Below, in pieces: positions 1 through 7,882 of a DNA stretch of 44,770 nt. Position numbers and translations under genes: made by a program. Source of the stretch: Hymenobacter caeli (lineage in GTDB: Bacteria; Bacteroidota; Bacteroidia; Cytophagales; Hymenobacteraceae); the NCBI RefSeq assembly GCF_013294115.1, contig NZ_JABSNP010000028.1, positions 1-44,770 on the forward strand, in the 5' to 3' direction. A model generated the notes under the pieces. It made no database searches, was not told where the DNA came from, and worked only from the letters and a program-made list of their open reading frames with translations. Every line of letters starts with the position of its first letter. The first letter of the stretch is position 1.

Positions 1-340
1 GGATTAAAATCTGTCTTAGCAACTTAATGCTCAGACGACTTGCTAAACGGGCAATATCCAAACCTGACGATTGATTTATCCTATACCCTCTTAGGGTTAC
101 CGGTGGTTCGGGCGTGTGGCCCTCGGTGGTTTCGTAGGCTTCTACGGCATCGGCAAGTAAGGCCAGGGCTTTGTTATCGGCGGCGTCCGGGGCTTGCTCC
201 CAGGCTATCATCTGCTCGATGGCGGCCGCGTGCTGTTCGTCACTGGTAATCTTGAAATCGAAGGAATAGGCGGGTTTAGCAGCTGCGGCACCCGGCTTCG
301 TGGCCTGCCCGGCGACGGTTTTTTCGGTGGATTTGCTCAT
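1..340 (-). CDS. Hypothetical protein, 3' part outside window
   Basis: Reading leftwards from an ATG at 338-340 the frame stays open to the window edge, giving 113 residues. The protein starts MSKSTEKTVAG, has an Ala/Pro/Lys-rich first 25 residues, then a helical stretch (EQMIAWEQAP, NKALALLADAVEAYE) and a segment around VTLRGYRINQS that leads into another helix. The spacing of a helical 'LADAVEAYE' block followed by a Pro-rich turn resembles the N-terminal half of HigA-like XRE antitoxins, but the helix-turn-helix itself would lie outside the window, so this is only a suggestion. The first 100 bases are AT-richer than the rest. A CACCTTCG box (revcomp, about 382-389) some 45 bases upstream of the ATG could be its -7 element. 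Confidence 0.55.
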   Translation of the reverse strand, partial: MSKSTEKTVAGQATKPGAAAAKPAYSFDFKITSDEQHAAAIEQMIAWEQAPDAADNKALALLADAVEAYETTEGHTPEPPVTLRGYRINQSSGLDIARLASRLSIKLLRQILI

Positions 341-657
341 TTCGCGTGGGGTATTAAATGATTTATCTTTCAAATAACGGCGAAGGTGCAGGATGGGCTT
401 CCATACAGTATAATTAAATTATCAGAAACGGAATAAGTGACCCTATATGCAGCAAGCCGGCCCCAAGGCAAGCCCCGCCAGCCACCACCAGGGCCCCTAA
501 GTCGCTCCAAGTTTCGGGAGGCTACCCGCCCGTCCGGCGCGAGGGGCCCCACCCGCCCAGCCCAGTCCCCCCGCGCCCGCCGCCGCTGGGGCCCTACGCT
601 GGGGGCCCTGCTTTTTGCCGCGGGGATAGGGTTACGGCCAGCCCGTACCTTTGCCCC
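341..657. other. Divergent intergenic region upstream of argS
   Basis: This region separates the leftward partial gene from argS. Bases 341-440 are AT-rich and hold the likely promoter of the leftward gene. Bases 440-640 are very GC-rich with several GGGGCCC-type runs, and no convincing coding frame was seen on either strand. Confidence 0.5.
646..653 (+). promoter_or_regulatory. Bacteroidota -7 element of argS
   Basis: TACCTTTG is a perfect match to TAnnTTTG and ends four bases before the GTG start codon of argS. The transcript would begin at or next to the start codon, so the mRNA is likely leaderless. A TTTTTG at 612-617 is the nearest -33 candidate, but its spacing of 28 bases is longer than usual. 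Confidence 0.6.
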
Positions 658-2451
658 GTGCAACAGTTAGAACAAGACCTCAAAACCGCGCTGCAAACCG
701 CTGCCCGGGCCGTTTTCGGCGTCGAAATCCCCCTTGCCAGCCTCGCCTTGCAGCCCACGCGCAAGGAGTTTGCCGGCAGCTTCACTCTCGTCACGTTTCC
801 GCTCACCAAGGCGCTGGGCCAGGGCCCCGAGCCCATCGGCCGCGCCCTGGGCGAGTGGCTGCAGGCCCACGAGCCCCGCGTGAGCGGTTTCAACGTGGTG
901 AAGGGCTTCCTCAACCTCGAAATTGCCGACGCCGAGTGGCTGAAGCTGTTTGCCCAGCTGCAAGCGCAGCCGGCCGGGGCCCCTGTCCCCACCGGGGGGC
1001 CCCAGCGCGTGGTGGTCGAGTACTCGTCGCCCAACACTAACAAGCCCCTGCACCTGGGGCACTTGCGCAACAACTTCCTGGGCTACTCGGTGGCCGAAAT
1101 CCTGAAGGCCACCGGCGCCACCGTTACCAAGGCCAACCTGGTGAACGACCGCGGCATCCACATCTGCAAGTCGATGATTGCCTACCAGCGCTTCGGGCAG
1201 GGCGAAACCCCGGCCAGCGCCGGCCTCAAGGGCGACCACCTGGCGGGCAAGTACTACGTGCTGTTCGAGAAGCACTACCGCGAGGAAATCCGGCAGCTCG
1301 AAGCCGAAGGCGTGACCAACGAAGTGGCCAAAAAGCAGGCCCCCCTGATGGCCGAGGCCCAGCAGATGCTGCAAGCCTGGGAAGCCGGCGACGAAGCCGT
1401 GATGGCCCTCTGGCACCAGATGAACGGCTGGGTGTACGAGGGCTTCACCGAAACCTACGCCACCATCGGCGTCGATTTCGACAAGTTCTACTACGAATCG
1501 GGCACCTACCTGCTGGGCAAGGAGCGGGTGGAGGAAGGCCTGCAAAAAGGCGTGTTCTTCACCAAAGAAAACGGCTCGGTCTGGGTCGATTTGCAAGCCG
1601 AGGGCCTGGATGAGAAGCTGCTGCTGCGCGCCGACGGCACCAGCGTCTACATCACCCAGGACCTGGGCACGGCCGAGCTGAAGTACCAGGATTTCGGCTA
1701 CGACAGCAGCATCTACGTCATCGCCGACGAGCAGAACTACCACATGCAGGTGCTCCAAGCCACGCTGGCCAAGCTGGGCAAGCCCTACGCCGCCGCCATC
1801 CACCACCTCAGCTACGGCATGGTGGACCTGCCCTCGGGCAAGATGAAGTCGCGCGAAGGCACCGTGGTGGACGCCGACGAGCTGGTGCGCGACGTGGTGG
1901 CCGCCGCCAAAGCCGCCACCCTGGAAAAAGGCAAAACCGAAGGCCTGTCCGACGCCGAGCTGGAGGAATTGTACCACCTGCTCGGCCTGGGGGCCCTAAA
2001 GTATTACCTGCTGAAGGTGGACCCCAAAAAGCGCATGCTCTTCAACCCCGAAGAATCGGTGGCGCTGGAGGGGCACACGGGGCCCTTTATCCAGTACAGC
2101 TACGCCCGCATCGCCGCCATCCGCCGCAAAGCCGCCGAGCTTGGCATTGCCGAAGCTGCGGATTTTGCGGCCCTGGGGGCCCTGGCGCCCACCGAGCGCG
2201 AGCTGGTGCAGGAGCTGGCCCGCTACCCCGCCGTGGTGGCCGACGCCGCCCGCAACCTCTCGCCCGCCGTGGTGGCCCAGTACGCCTACGACCTGGCCAA
2301 AGCCTACAACCGCTTCTACGCCGAAGTCTCCATCTTCCAGGAAACCGATGAGCTAAAGCGCAGCCTGCGCGTGGCCCTGTCGGCCCGGGTGGGCGAGCAA
2401 CTCAAGGTAACGCTGGGCCTGCTGGGCATCCAGGTACCCGAGCGCATGTAG
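658..2451 (+). CDS. argS: Arginyl-tRNA synthetase
   Basis: Class I aminoacyl-tRNA synthetase that charges tRNA-Arg with arginine in the cytoplasm. The 597-residue protein has the usual family length. An N-terminal Add-1 type domain covers about residues 1-110, the HIGH-type motif HLGH is at 132-135 in the context PNTNKPLHLGH, and a KMSK-like KMKSREG follows the Rossmann core. The C-terminal half (from about 450) is the helical anticodon-binding domain ending VPERM. The start is GTG at 658; no ATG or GTG in frame upstream is plausible because the -7 element lies only four bases before it. It is probably monocistronic: a palindromic repeat follows at 2459-2608. Confidence 0.96.
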   Translation: MQQLEQDLKTALQTAARAVFGVEIPLASLALQPTRKEFAGSFTLVTFPLTKALGQGPEPIGRALGEWLQAHEPRVSGFNVVKGFLNLEIADAEWLKLFAQLQAQPAGAPVPTGGPQRVVVEYSSPNTNKPLHLGHLRNNFLGYSVAEILKATGATVTKANLVNDRGIHICKSMIAYQRFGQGETPASAGLKGDHLAGKYYVLFEKHYREEIRQLEAEGVTNEVAKKQAPLMAEAQQMLQAWEAGDEAVMALWHQMNGWVYEGFTETYATIGVDFDKFYYESGTYLLGKERVEEGLQKGVFFTKENGSVWVDLQAEGLDEKLLLRADGTSVYITQDLGTAELKYQDFGYDSSIYVIADEQNYHMQVLQATLAKLGKPYAAAIHHLSYGMVDLPSGKMKSREGTVVDADELVRDVVAAAKAATLEKGKTEGLSDAELEELYHLLGLGALKYYLLKVDPKKRMLFNPEESVALEGHTGPFIQYSYARIAAIRRKAAELGIAEAADFAALGALAPTERELVQELARYPAVVADAARNLSPAVVAQYAYDLAKAYNRFYAEVSIFQETDELKRSLRVALSARVGEQLKVTLGLLGIQVPERM

Positions 2452-2458
2452 GCCGGCC

Positions 2459-2608
2459 CGGGCTGCCGGCTTTTCCGCCGGCTGCCCGGTAATCCCCAGG
2501 GCCCCCAGGTCAGGTACCAAGGGCCCCCAGGTAACCCCAGGGCCCCGGGGCAACGATTCCCTGCCGATTCAACGATTAGCGGGCAGCCGGCGAAAAGCCG
2601 GCAGCCCG
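2459..2608. repeat. Pair of inverted near-palindromic repeats after argS
   Basis: A 31-base unit at 2459-2489 and a 29-base unit at 2580-2608 are reverse complements of each other, apart from a small indel and an end base. Each unit is itself almost a palindrome: a GGGCTGCCGGC arm, a TTTT or AAAA loop, and a matching arm with one mismatch. The spacer carries short direct repeats of CAGGGCCCCC type. Either unit could act as a terminator for argS; the arrangement also resembles paired REP units. Confidence 0.6.
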
Positions 2609-2665
2609 CCCCGTTTCCTCATCCATAATCCCTCATCCGCAGTCCCTTATCCATAATCCCCCCGA

Positions 2666-3247
2666 ATGAAAAGCGTCGCCGTCTACTGCGGTTCCAGTGC
2701 CGGAACCAACCCTGCCTACGTGGCCCAGGCCCGGGCCCTGGGGGCCGCACTGGCTGCCCAGGGCCTCACGCTGGTGTACGGCGGCGGGCGCGTGGGCCTG
2801 ATGGGCACCATCGCCGATGCGGTGCTGGCCGCCGGCGGCAAAGTGGTTGGCGTTATCCCCGGTTTTCTGGATGCTAAGGAGCTGGCCCACAAAGGATGCA
2901 CCGAGCTGCACGTGGTGCGCACCATGCACGAGCGCAAGCTAATGATGGCCGACCGCGCCGACGCCTTCATTGCCATGCCCGGCGGCTACGGCACCCTGGA
3001 GGAGCTGTTCGAAGTCCTCACCTGGGGCCAGCTGGGCCTGCACCAGAAGCCCGTGGGCCTGCTGAACGTAGCGGGCTACTACGACCACCTGCTGCTGGCC
3101 CTCGACCGCATGCGCGACGACCAGCTGCTGCGCGCCGAAAACCGGGCCGCCCTGCTGGCCGATGCCAGCCCCGCCGGCCTGCTCGCGCAGCTGGCCGCCT
3201 ACCGCTCGCCGCAAGTCGAGAAATGGCTCGATTCCAGCACCACGTAG
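2666..3247 (+). CDS. LOG family protein (TIGR00730), Rossmann-fold nucleotide hydrolase
   Basis: The 193-residue protein matches the LOG family (cytokinin riboside 5'-monophosphate phosphoribohydrolase, TIGR00730), which removes ribose phosphate from nucleoside monophosphates. Seen in the sequence: an N-terminal beta strand KSVAVYCGSS, the glycine-rich GGGRVGLMG near residue 48, and the family signature PGGYGTLEELFE near residue 106 with Arg and Glu residues that form the active site. Length is typical for the family. In bacteria without plant contact the true substrate is usually unknown, so cytokinin production should not be assumed. It has its own spacing from argS (214 bases) and gpx (87 bases). 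Confidence 0.92.
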   Translation: MKSVAVYCGSSAGTNPAYVAQARALGAALAAQGLTLVYGGGRVGLMGTIADAVLAAGGKVVGVIPGFLDAKELAHKGCTELHVVRTMHERKLMMADRADAFIAMPGGYGTLEELFEVLTWGQLGLHQKPVGLLNVAGYYDHLLLALDRMRDDQLLRAENRAALLADASPAGLLAQLAAYRSPQVEKWLDSSTT

Positions 3248-3334
3248 CACTGTGAACATGGGGGCCTCAAACCTTGCGGCGGCCGCGCCGGTTCAAGCGG
3301 CAAGTTCTAATTCAACCACCTCAACACCAATTTT

Positions 3335-3919
3335 ATGAAAAACTCCCTGTTGCGCCTGCTGGGCCTGGGTGCACTGGCCACGGCCGGTCTCTCGGCCATG
3401 AATTTCACCGCTTCGCCCCAACCTAAAATGGAAACTGCCGCCGCCCCCACCGTGTACGATTTCACCGTGAAGTCCATCGACGGCAAAGACGTGAAGCTGA
3501 GCCAGTACAAGGGCAAGAAAATCCTCATCGTGAACACCGCCTCCAAGTGCGGCTTCACCCCGCAGTACAAGGAGCTGGAGGAGCTGTCGAAGAAGTACGG
3601 CAAGGAAGTGACCGTGCTCGGCTTCCCGTCCAACAGCTTCAACCAGGAGCTGGCCTCGAACACCGAAGTGGCCTCGTTCTGCGAGAAAAACTACGGCGTG
3701 ACGTTCCCCCTGTTCCAGACCGTGGCCGTGAAGGGCGACGACGCCACCCCGCTCTACAAGTTCCTGGCCGACAAGACCAAGAACGGTGCGGTGAGCGACG
3801 CTCCGAGCTGGAATTTCTGCAAGTACCTGGTCGATGCCCAGGGCCACGTCGTGAAGTTCTACCCCTCGAAAGTGACGCCCCTGAGCCCCGAGCTGCTGGC
3901 CGACATCGCGGCCAAGTAA
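3335..3919 (+). CDS. Exported glutathione peroxidase family protein
   Basis: Thiol peroxidase of the glutathione peroxidase family (194 residues), reducing hydroperoxides. An N-terminal hydrophobic segment (about residues 4-21) followed by a spacer rich in Ala and Pro suggests export to the periplasm. The peroxidatic cysteine is Cys72 in NTASKCGFTPQY, and Cys116 in SFCEKNYGVTFP sits where the resolving cysteine of thioredoxin-dependent members lies. Trp159-Asn160 of the WNF motif are present. The usual FPCNQF segment reads FPSNSF (97-102), so the conserved Gln of the catalytic tetrad is Ser101. The two-cysteine layout points to thioredoxin rather than glutathione as reductant (inference). Confidence 0.93.
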   Translation: MKNSLLRLLGLGALATAGLSAMNFTASPQPKMETAAAPTVYDFTVKSIDGKDVKLSQYKGKKILIVNTASKCGFTPQYKELEELSKKYGKEVTVLGFPSNSFNQELASNTEVASFCEKNYGVTFPLFQTVAVKGDDATPLYKFLADKTKNGAVSDAPSWNFCKYLVDAQGHVVKFYPSKVTPLSPELLADIAAK

Positions 3920-3959
3920 TTTTTGCCCCCGGCAAGCTGTTGCCTGCGTGACGCAAATA

Positions 3960-4065
3960 GAACGTCATGCTGAGCGCAGCCGAAGCATCTCTCCTGCTCA
4001 ACTATTCCAATCGATTGGAGTGCTGCTGCGGGAGAGATGCTTCGGCTGCGCTCAGCATGACGTTC
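3960..4065. repeat. Long palindromic repeat, family A copy 1
   Basis: Arms of 38 bases at 3960-3997 and 4028-4065 are reverse complements with one mismatch. The core is GTCATGCTGAGCGCAGCC followed by GAAGCATCTC. The centre holds the palindrome CCAATCGATTGG (4007-4018), which recurs in the copy at 19246-19375. The element lies between gpx and menA and could form a hairpin that ends the gpx transcript. Confidence 0.85.
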
Positions 4066-4095
4066 TTTTGCTTTTAATTACTTTTTTCTACAGTT

Positions 4096-4989
4096 ATGTC
4101 CCCCTGGATTTCCGCGTTTCGCCCGCGCACCTTGCCCCTGGCCCTGGCCAGCATCCTCACCGGCGGCTTCCTGGCGAAGGCGGCGGGCCTGTTCAACGGC
4201 CCCGTGGTGGCCCTGGCGGCCCTCACCACCATTCTCCTGCAAATCCTCAGCAACCTGGCCAACGACTACGGCGACTCGCAAAACGGGGCCGACAGCATCC
4301 ACCGCGAGGGGCCCCAGCGCGCCGTGCAAAGCGGGGCCATCACCCCCACCCAAATGAAGCGCGGCATGTACATCTGCGGGGCCCTGGCCTTTGCCAGCGG
4401 GCTGCTGCTGCTGTGGGTGGCCCTGGGCACGGCCGGCCTCTGGCTGCTGCTGGGCTTCCTGGCGCTGGGCCTGGCCGCCATTTGGGCGGCGGTGAACTAC
4501 ACCGCGGGCAGCCGGCCATACGGCTACGCCGGGCTGGGCGACATTTCGGTGTTCCTCTTTTTCGGGATTGTGGGCGTGTGCGGCACCTACTTTTTGCAGG
4601 CGGGGGCCCTGCCGCTGGCCGTGCTGCTGCCCGCTGCCGCGCTGGGATGCTTCGCCACGGCAGTGCTGAACGTTAATAACATCCGCGACATTAAATCCGA
4701 CGTGCTGGCCGGCAAAATCACGATTCCCGTGCGGCTGGGGCCCCGGCACGCCCGGCGCTACCACTGGCTGCTGGTGCTGTTCGGGCTGGGCTGCGCCACG
4801 GTATTTGTGACCCTCACCTACCACTCGCCCTGGCAGTGGCTCTACGTGCTAGCTGCCCCGCTGCTGCTCTTCAACGCCATTCAAGTATGGCAGCGCCAGG
4901 AATCCCTGCAAATCGATCCGCTACTGAAGCACATGGCCCTGAGCACGCTGGTGTTCACGGTACTATTTGGGGTGGGGCAGGTAGTGTAG
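4096..4989 (+). CDS. menA: 1,4-dihydroxy-2-naphthoate polyprenyltransferase
   Basis: Integral membrane UbiA-family prenyltransferase that attaches the polyprenyl tail to 1,4-dihydroxy-2-naphthoate in menaquinone synthesis. The 297-residue protein has about eight or nine hydrophobic segments. The first Asp-rich motif is NDYGDSQNGAD (56-66) and the second is NNIRDIKSDVLAGK near residue 195, both expected to bind Mg-diphosphate. Length is normal for MenA. ATG at 4096 starts just before the first conserved block SPWISAFRPRTLPL. No other men genes are in the window. The gene ends 18 bases before the long palindrome at 5007. Confidence 0.95.
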   Translation: MSPWISAFRPRTLPLALASILTGGFLAKAAGLFNGPVVALAALTTILLQILSNLANDYGDSQNGADSIHREGPQRAVQSGAITPTQMKRGMYICGALAFASGLLLLWVALGTAGLWLLLGFLALGLAAIWAAVNYTAGSRPYGYAGLGDISVFLFFGIVGVCGTYFLQAGALPLAVLLPAAALGCFATAVLNVNNIRDIKSDVLAGKITIPVRLGPRHARRYHWLLVLFGLGCATVFVTLTYHSPWQWLYVLAAPLLLFNAIQVWQRQESLQIDPLLKHMALSTLVFTVLFGVGQVV

Positions 4990-5006
4990 GATTGCCCTGC
5001 TCCCAA

Positions 5007-5139
5007 GGAACCTCACCCCCTAACCCCCTCTCCAAAAAAGAGGGGGAACTAGTTTTTAGCCTTAGCTTCTAAAACTAGAAGATTATGCTAGGGCTAGTTC
5101 CCCCTCTTTTTTGGAGAGGGGGTTAGGGGGTGAGGTTCC
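5007..5139. repeat. Long palindromic repeat, family B
   Basis: Two perfect 46-base arms (5007-5052 and 5094-5139) begin GGAACCTCACCCCC and end AGAGGGGGAACTAG on the plus strand. Within each arm the CCCCCTCTCC and GAGGGGG segments can pair locally across a run of six A. The AT-rich loop is 41 bases. The element sits between the convergent genes menA and the DEAD-box helicase. Confidence 0.85.
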
Positions 5140-5197
5140 CTAGGACGGTGAGCGCAGAGGCGGATGCTAGAACGACCCACTTGAGCATTGATTAAAT

Positions 5198-5239
5198 AAA
5201 AAAAGCGCGGCCGCCCACATGGGCGGCCGCGCTTTTTTT
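5198..5239. terminator. Bidirectional intrinsic terminator
   Basis: Seven A, a perfect 12-bp GC-rich stem (5205-5216 with 5221-5232), a four-base loop and seven T make a symmetric terminator that works for both strands. It serves menA from the left and the helicase gene from the right. The helicase stop codon (5238-5240) lies in the terminal T run. Confidence 0.92.
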
Positions 5240-6929
5240 ATTCGCTGGCAGGTGGCGTTTCGCTGGAAGTAGTGCTGCTTTCGGCACCGCCTTCCGGCTT
5301 GGGGCCCCGGTCGTCTCTGTTGCGGTTGCGGCCGCCGCGGCTGCGGCGGCGCTCCCCGTCGGGGCGGGGCTCGCGGGGTTCGCCGTTGGCAGGGGTTTCG
5401 CCTTCGGCCCGGGGCTCGCGCGGGGGGCGCTGCCCGCCTTCGGGGCGCGGGGTTCGTTCGGGGCGGGGGCCCCGGTCGCGGCGCTCTTCGCCTTCGGGGC
5501 GCGGGGGGCGCTGGTAGGGCACGGCGGGGGCGCTGCCGGCGTCGAGGGCGGCCAGGGCGTTTTTGGCGTTGGCCAGGCGCTCCAGGTGCCGGGGGTCTTT
5601 GGGGTCGGGGGCGTCGCGGCGGGGCGGCCGCTCGCCGTCGCGGCCACCGCCTTCGCGGCGCGAGCCGCCCTCGCGGGGGCCCCCGCCGAAGCCGCCGCTC
5701 CGGCCGCCGCCGCTACCGCCGTGGCCGCCGCGGGCGGGACGGCCGCCGATTTTGCCGCCCAGGCCGGCGAAGCGCTTGGGGTCGAACTCCGGGGCGGGGC
5801 CCAGGCCCAGCTCCTCGGTGATGGCCCGCTTCTCCAGGTCGCGCTCGATGAGCTTTTCAATTTTCAGCACCCGGTCCTGGTCCTGGTCCGAGATGAAGGT
5901 GATGGCCGTGCCCTTGGTGGCGGCGCGGGCCGTGCGGCCGATGCGGTGCACGTAGTCCTCGGCGGCGCGCGGAATGTCGTAGTTCACCACGTGGCTCAGG
6001 CTGTCGATGTCGATGCCGCGGCTGAGCACGTCGGTGGCCACCAGGATGGGGAACTGCTTGTTTTTGAAGGCCCGCATGATTTCCTCGCGCTCCTCCTGGG
6101 TGCGGTCCGAGCTGATGCCGCGGGCCTCAATGCCGAGCTTGTTCACGGCTTTCACGATGCCGCCCACGGCCGCTTTCTGGCTCGTAAACAGCACCATGCT
6201 CTGCACGTCCTGGGTTTTGATGATGTGCTCCAGCACGTAAATCTTCTGGCGGTCGAAGGCCATGTACAGCTGCTGGTCGATGCCGGCGGCGGGCTTGCTC
6301 ACGGCCAGGCGAATCTCTTCGGGATTGGTGAGAATCTGCTGCGAGAAGTCGCGGATTTTGCTCGGCATGGTGGCCGAAAACAGCAGCGTCTGCCGCTGCT
6401 TGGGCAGCTGGCGCACGATGTTGAAGATGTCGTCGCTGAAGCCCATGTCCATCATCTTGTCGGCCTCGTCCAGCACCAGGTACTTGATTTGGTCGAACTT
6501 GACGTAGCCCATCTGCAGGTGCGCGATGAGGCGGCCGGGCGTGGCGATGATGATGTCGGCCCCGCTCGTCAGGGCCCGCTTCTGCTGCTCCCAGCCCTCG
6601 CTTTTGCCGCCCCCGTAAATGGCTATCGAGCTGGCCTCCACGTAGTAGCCGAAGCCCATCACCTGCTCGTCGATCTGGGTGGCCAGCTCGCGGGTGGGCA
6701 CCAGGATGAGGGTGGTGGTGTGGCCGTGCTTGGCGTGCGAAATCTTGTCGAGCAGCGGCAGCAGGTAAGCGGCGGTTTTGCCGGTGCCGGTCTGGGCGCA
6801 GGCAATCAGGTCTTTGCCTTCCAGGATTTTGGGGATGGCCTGCTCCTGCACGGGCGTGGCCTGCTGGTAGTTCATGGCGTCCACGCCGGCCAGCAGGTCG
6901 TCGTGGAGGTTAAATTCGTGAAACGTCAC
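5238..6929 (-). CDS. DEAD-box ATP-dependent RNA helicase with RGG-rich tail
   Basis: RNA helicase of the RhlE/CshA type (563 residues), expected to remodel RNA during ribosome assembly or mRNA decay. Motifs in order: Q motif around 20-32, motif I AQTGTGKT (45-52), PTREL (78-82), TPGRL (130-134), DEAD (154-157), SAT (185-187), then ARGISSD and HRIGRTAR in the second RecA domain. From about residue 390 to the end the protein is a low-complexity tail rich in Gly, Arg, Pro and Glu, typical of RNA-binding C-terminal extensions. The exact subfamily is not resolved. A TATCTTTA box at 7002-7009 (minus strand) about 70 bases upstream is a likely -7 element. Confidence 0.95.
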   Translation of the reverse strand: MTFHEFNLHDDLLAGVDAMNYQQATPVQEQAIPKILEGKDLIACAQTGTGKTAAYLLPLLDKISHAKHGHTTTLILVPTRELATQIDEQVMGFGYYVEASSIAIYGGGKSEGWEQQKRALTSGADIIIATPGRLIAHLQMGYVKFDQIKYLVLDEADKMMDMGFSDDIFNIVRQLPKQRQTLLFSATMPSKIRDFSQQILTNPEEIRLAVSKPAAGIDQQLYMAFDRQKIYVLEHIIKTQDVQSMVLFTSQKAAVGGIVKAVNKLGIEARGISSDRTQEEREEIMRAFKNKQFPILVATDVLSRGIDIDSLSHVVNYDIPRAAEDYVHRIGRTARAATKGTAITFISDQDQDRVLKIEKLIERDLEKRAITEELGLGPAPEFDPKRFAGLGGKIGGRPARGGHGGSGGGRSGGFGGGPREGGSRREGGGRDGERPPRRDAPDPKDPRHLERLANAKNALAALDAGSAPAVPYQRPPRPEGEERRDRGPRPERTPRPEGGQRPPREPRAEGETPANGEPREPRPDGERRRSRGGRNRNRDDRGPKPEGGAESSTTSSETPPASE

Positions 6930-7001
6930 GGGACAGCTGTTTTAAAATGAATAATTTGGGCTGACCTCGTGCTTTTGGCCAGCAAACCGCTTGATTTACG
7001 G

Positions 7002-7009
7002 TAAAGATA
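7002..7009 (-). promoter_or_regulatory. -7 element of the DEAD-box helicase gene
   Basis: On the minus strand this reads TATCTTTA, seven of eight positions of TAnnTTTG, about 73 bases ahead of the ATG. The AT-rich stretch between it and the ATG would be the 5' leader. Confidence 0.45.
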
Positions 7010-7101
7010 CGCCCGGGGCCCACGCTTGAGGTTGCGCCGGGCGGCCCGGGGCACCGGGCCGCCCGGCCCCGCCAAAAGCCCCAACGACTCAGCGCCCAGA
7101 A

Positions 7102-7839
7102 ATGTCCCTCGACCGCTTCTCCGCCCAGGCTGCGGCCTACGCCCGCTTCCGCATCGACTACCCCGCCGCCCTCTACGCGTGGCTGTTGCCGCTGGTGCCC
7201 GGCCGCCAGCGGGCCTGGGACTGCGCCACCGGCAACGGCCAGGTGGCCGTGGCGCTGGCCGCGCACTTCGCCGAAGTGGAGGCCACCGACCTCAGCACCA
7301 ACCAGCTGGCCCAGGCCCCGGCGCGGCCTAACCTCCACTACCAAACGGCCCGCGCCGAGCACACACCCTTCCCTGATGCCGCGTTCGACCTCATCACCGT
7401 GGGCCAGGCCGTGCACTGGTTCGACCACGCCGCCTACCACCGCGAGGTGCGCCGCGTCGCTGGACCCGGTGCGTGGCTGGCCGAGTGGGGCTACGGCCTG
7501 GGCCGCATCAGCCCCGCCATCGACCCGCTCGTGTGGCACTTCTACCGCGAGGTGCTGGGACCCTATTGGGACGAAAACCGCTGGCACGTGGACGACGAGT
7601 ACGCCCGCATCCCGTTCCCGTTTGCCGACGTGCAGCGGGCGCATTTTGCCGAGCAGCGGCAGTGGTCGGCCGCCTGGTACCTCGATTACCTGCGCACCTG
7701 GTCGAGCGTGCAGAACTACCAAAAACAGCACGGCACCGACCCCGTGGCGCTGGTGGCCGAGGCCCTGACGCAGGCCTGGGGCCCCGGTGAGCGGGCGGTG
7801 ATATTCCCCGTATTCGCCCGGGCCGGGCGGGTGAAATAA
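7102..7839 (+). CDS. Class I SAM-dependent methyltransferase
   Basis: The 245-residue protein has the Methyltransf_11 layout: motif I DCATGNGQVAVAL near residue 38 binding the AdoMet methionine moiety, an acidic ATDLS at the end of strand 2, and GQAVHWFD near 94, which is typical of the yeast Tmt1/SmtA-like methyltransferases acting on small molecules or trans-aconitate-like substrates. The C-terminal part carries a Trp/Tyr-rich helical region (WYLDYLRTWSSVQ) that is common in this subgroup. Substrate unknown. ATG at 7102 gives a start directly before the conserved FSAQAAAYARFR block. The next gene follows after 43 bases. Confidence 0.9.
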   Translation: MSLDRFSAQAAAYARFRIDYPAALYAWLLPLVPGRQRAWDCATGNGQVAVALAAHFAEVEATDLSTNQLAQAPARPNLHYQTARAEHTPFPDAAFDLITVGQAVHWFDHAAYHREVRRVAGPGAWLAEWGYGLGRISPAIDPLVWHFYREVLGPYWDENRWHVDDEYARIPFPFADVQRAHFAEQRQWSAAWYLDYLRTWSSVQNYQKQHGTDPVALVAEALTQAWGPGERAVIFPVFARAGRVK

Positions 7840-7882
7840 TCACAGGTTCACCGCGTTGGCGAGCCATTTATTCCTGATTTTT

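Noticed and set aside
3948..4676. Open frame starting in the family A palindrome and running into menA
   Set aside because: It is out of frame with MenA and has no recognisable motif; the start lies inside a repeat.
5586..6950. Long open frame on the plus strand opposite the DEAD-box gene
   Set aside because: It is the shadow of a GC-rich gene; the minus strand has every helicase motif while this frame reads as Ala/Gly/Val-rich sequence without domains. The same holds for other long opposite-strand frames, for example 667-1977, 16596-18578, 24252-26213 and 27074-28441.
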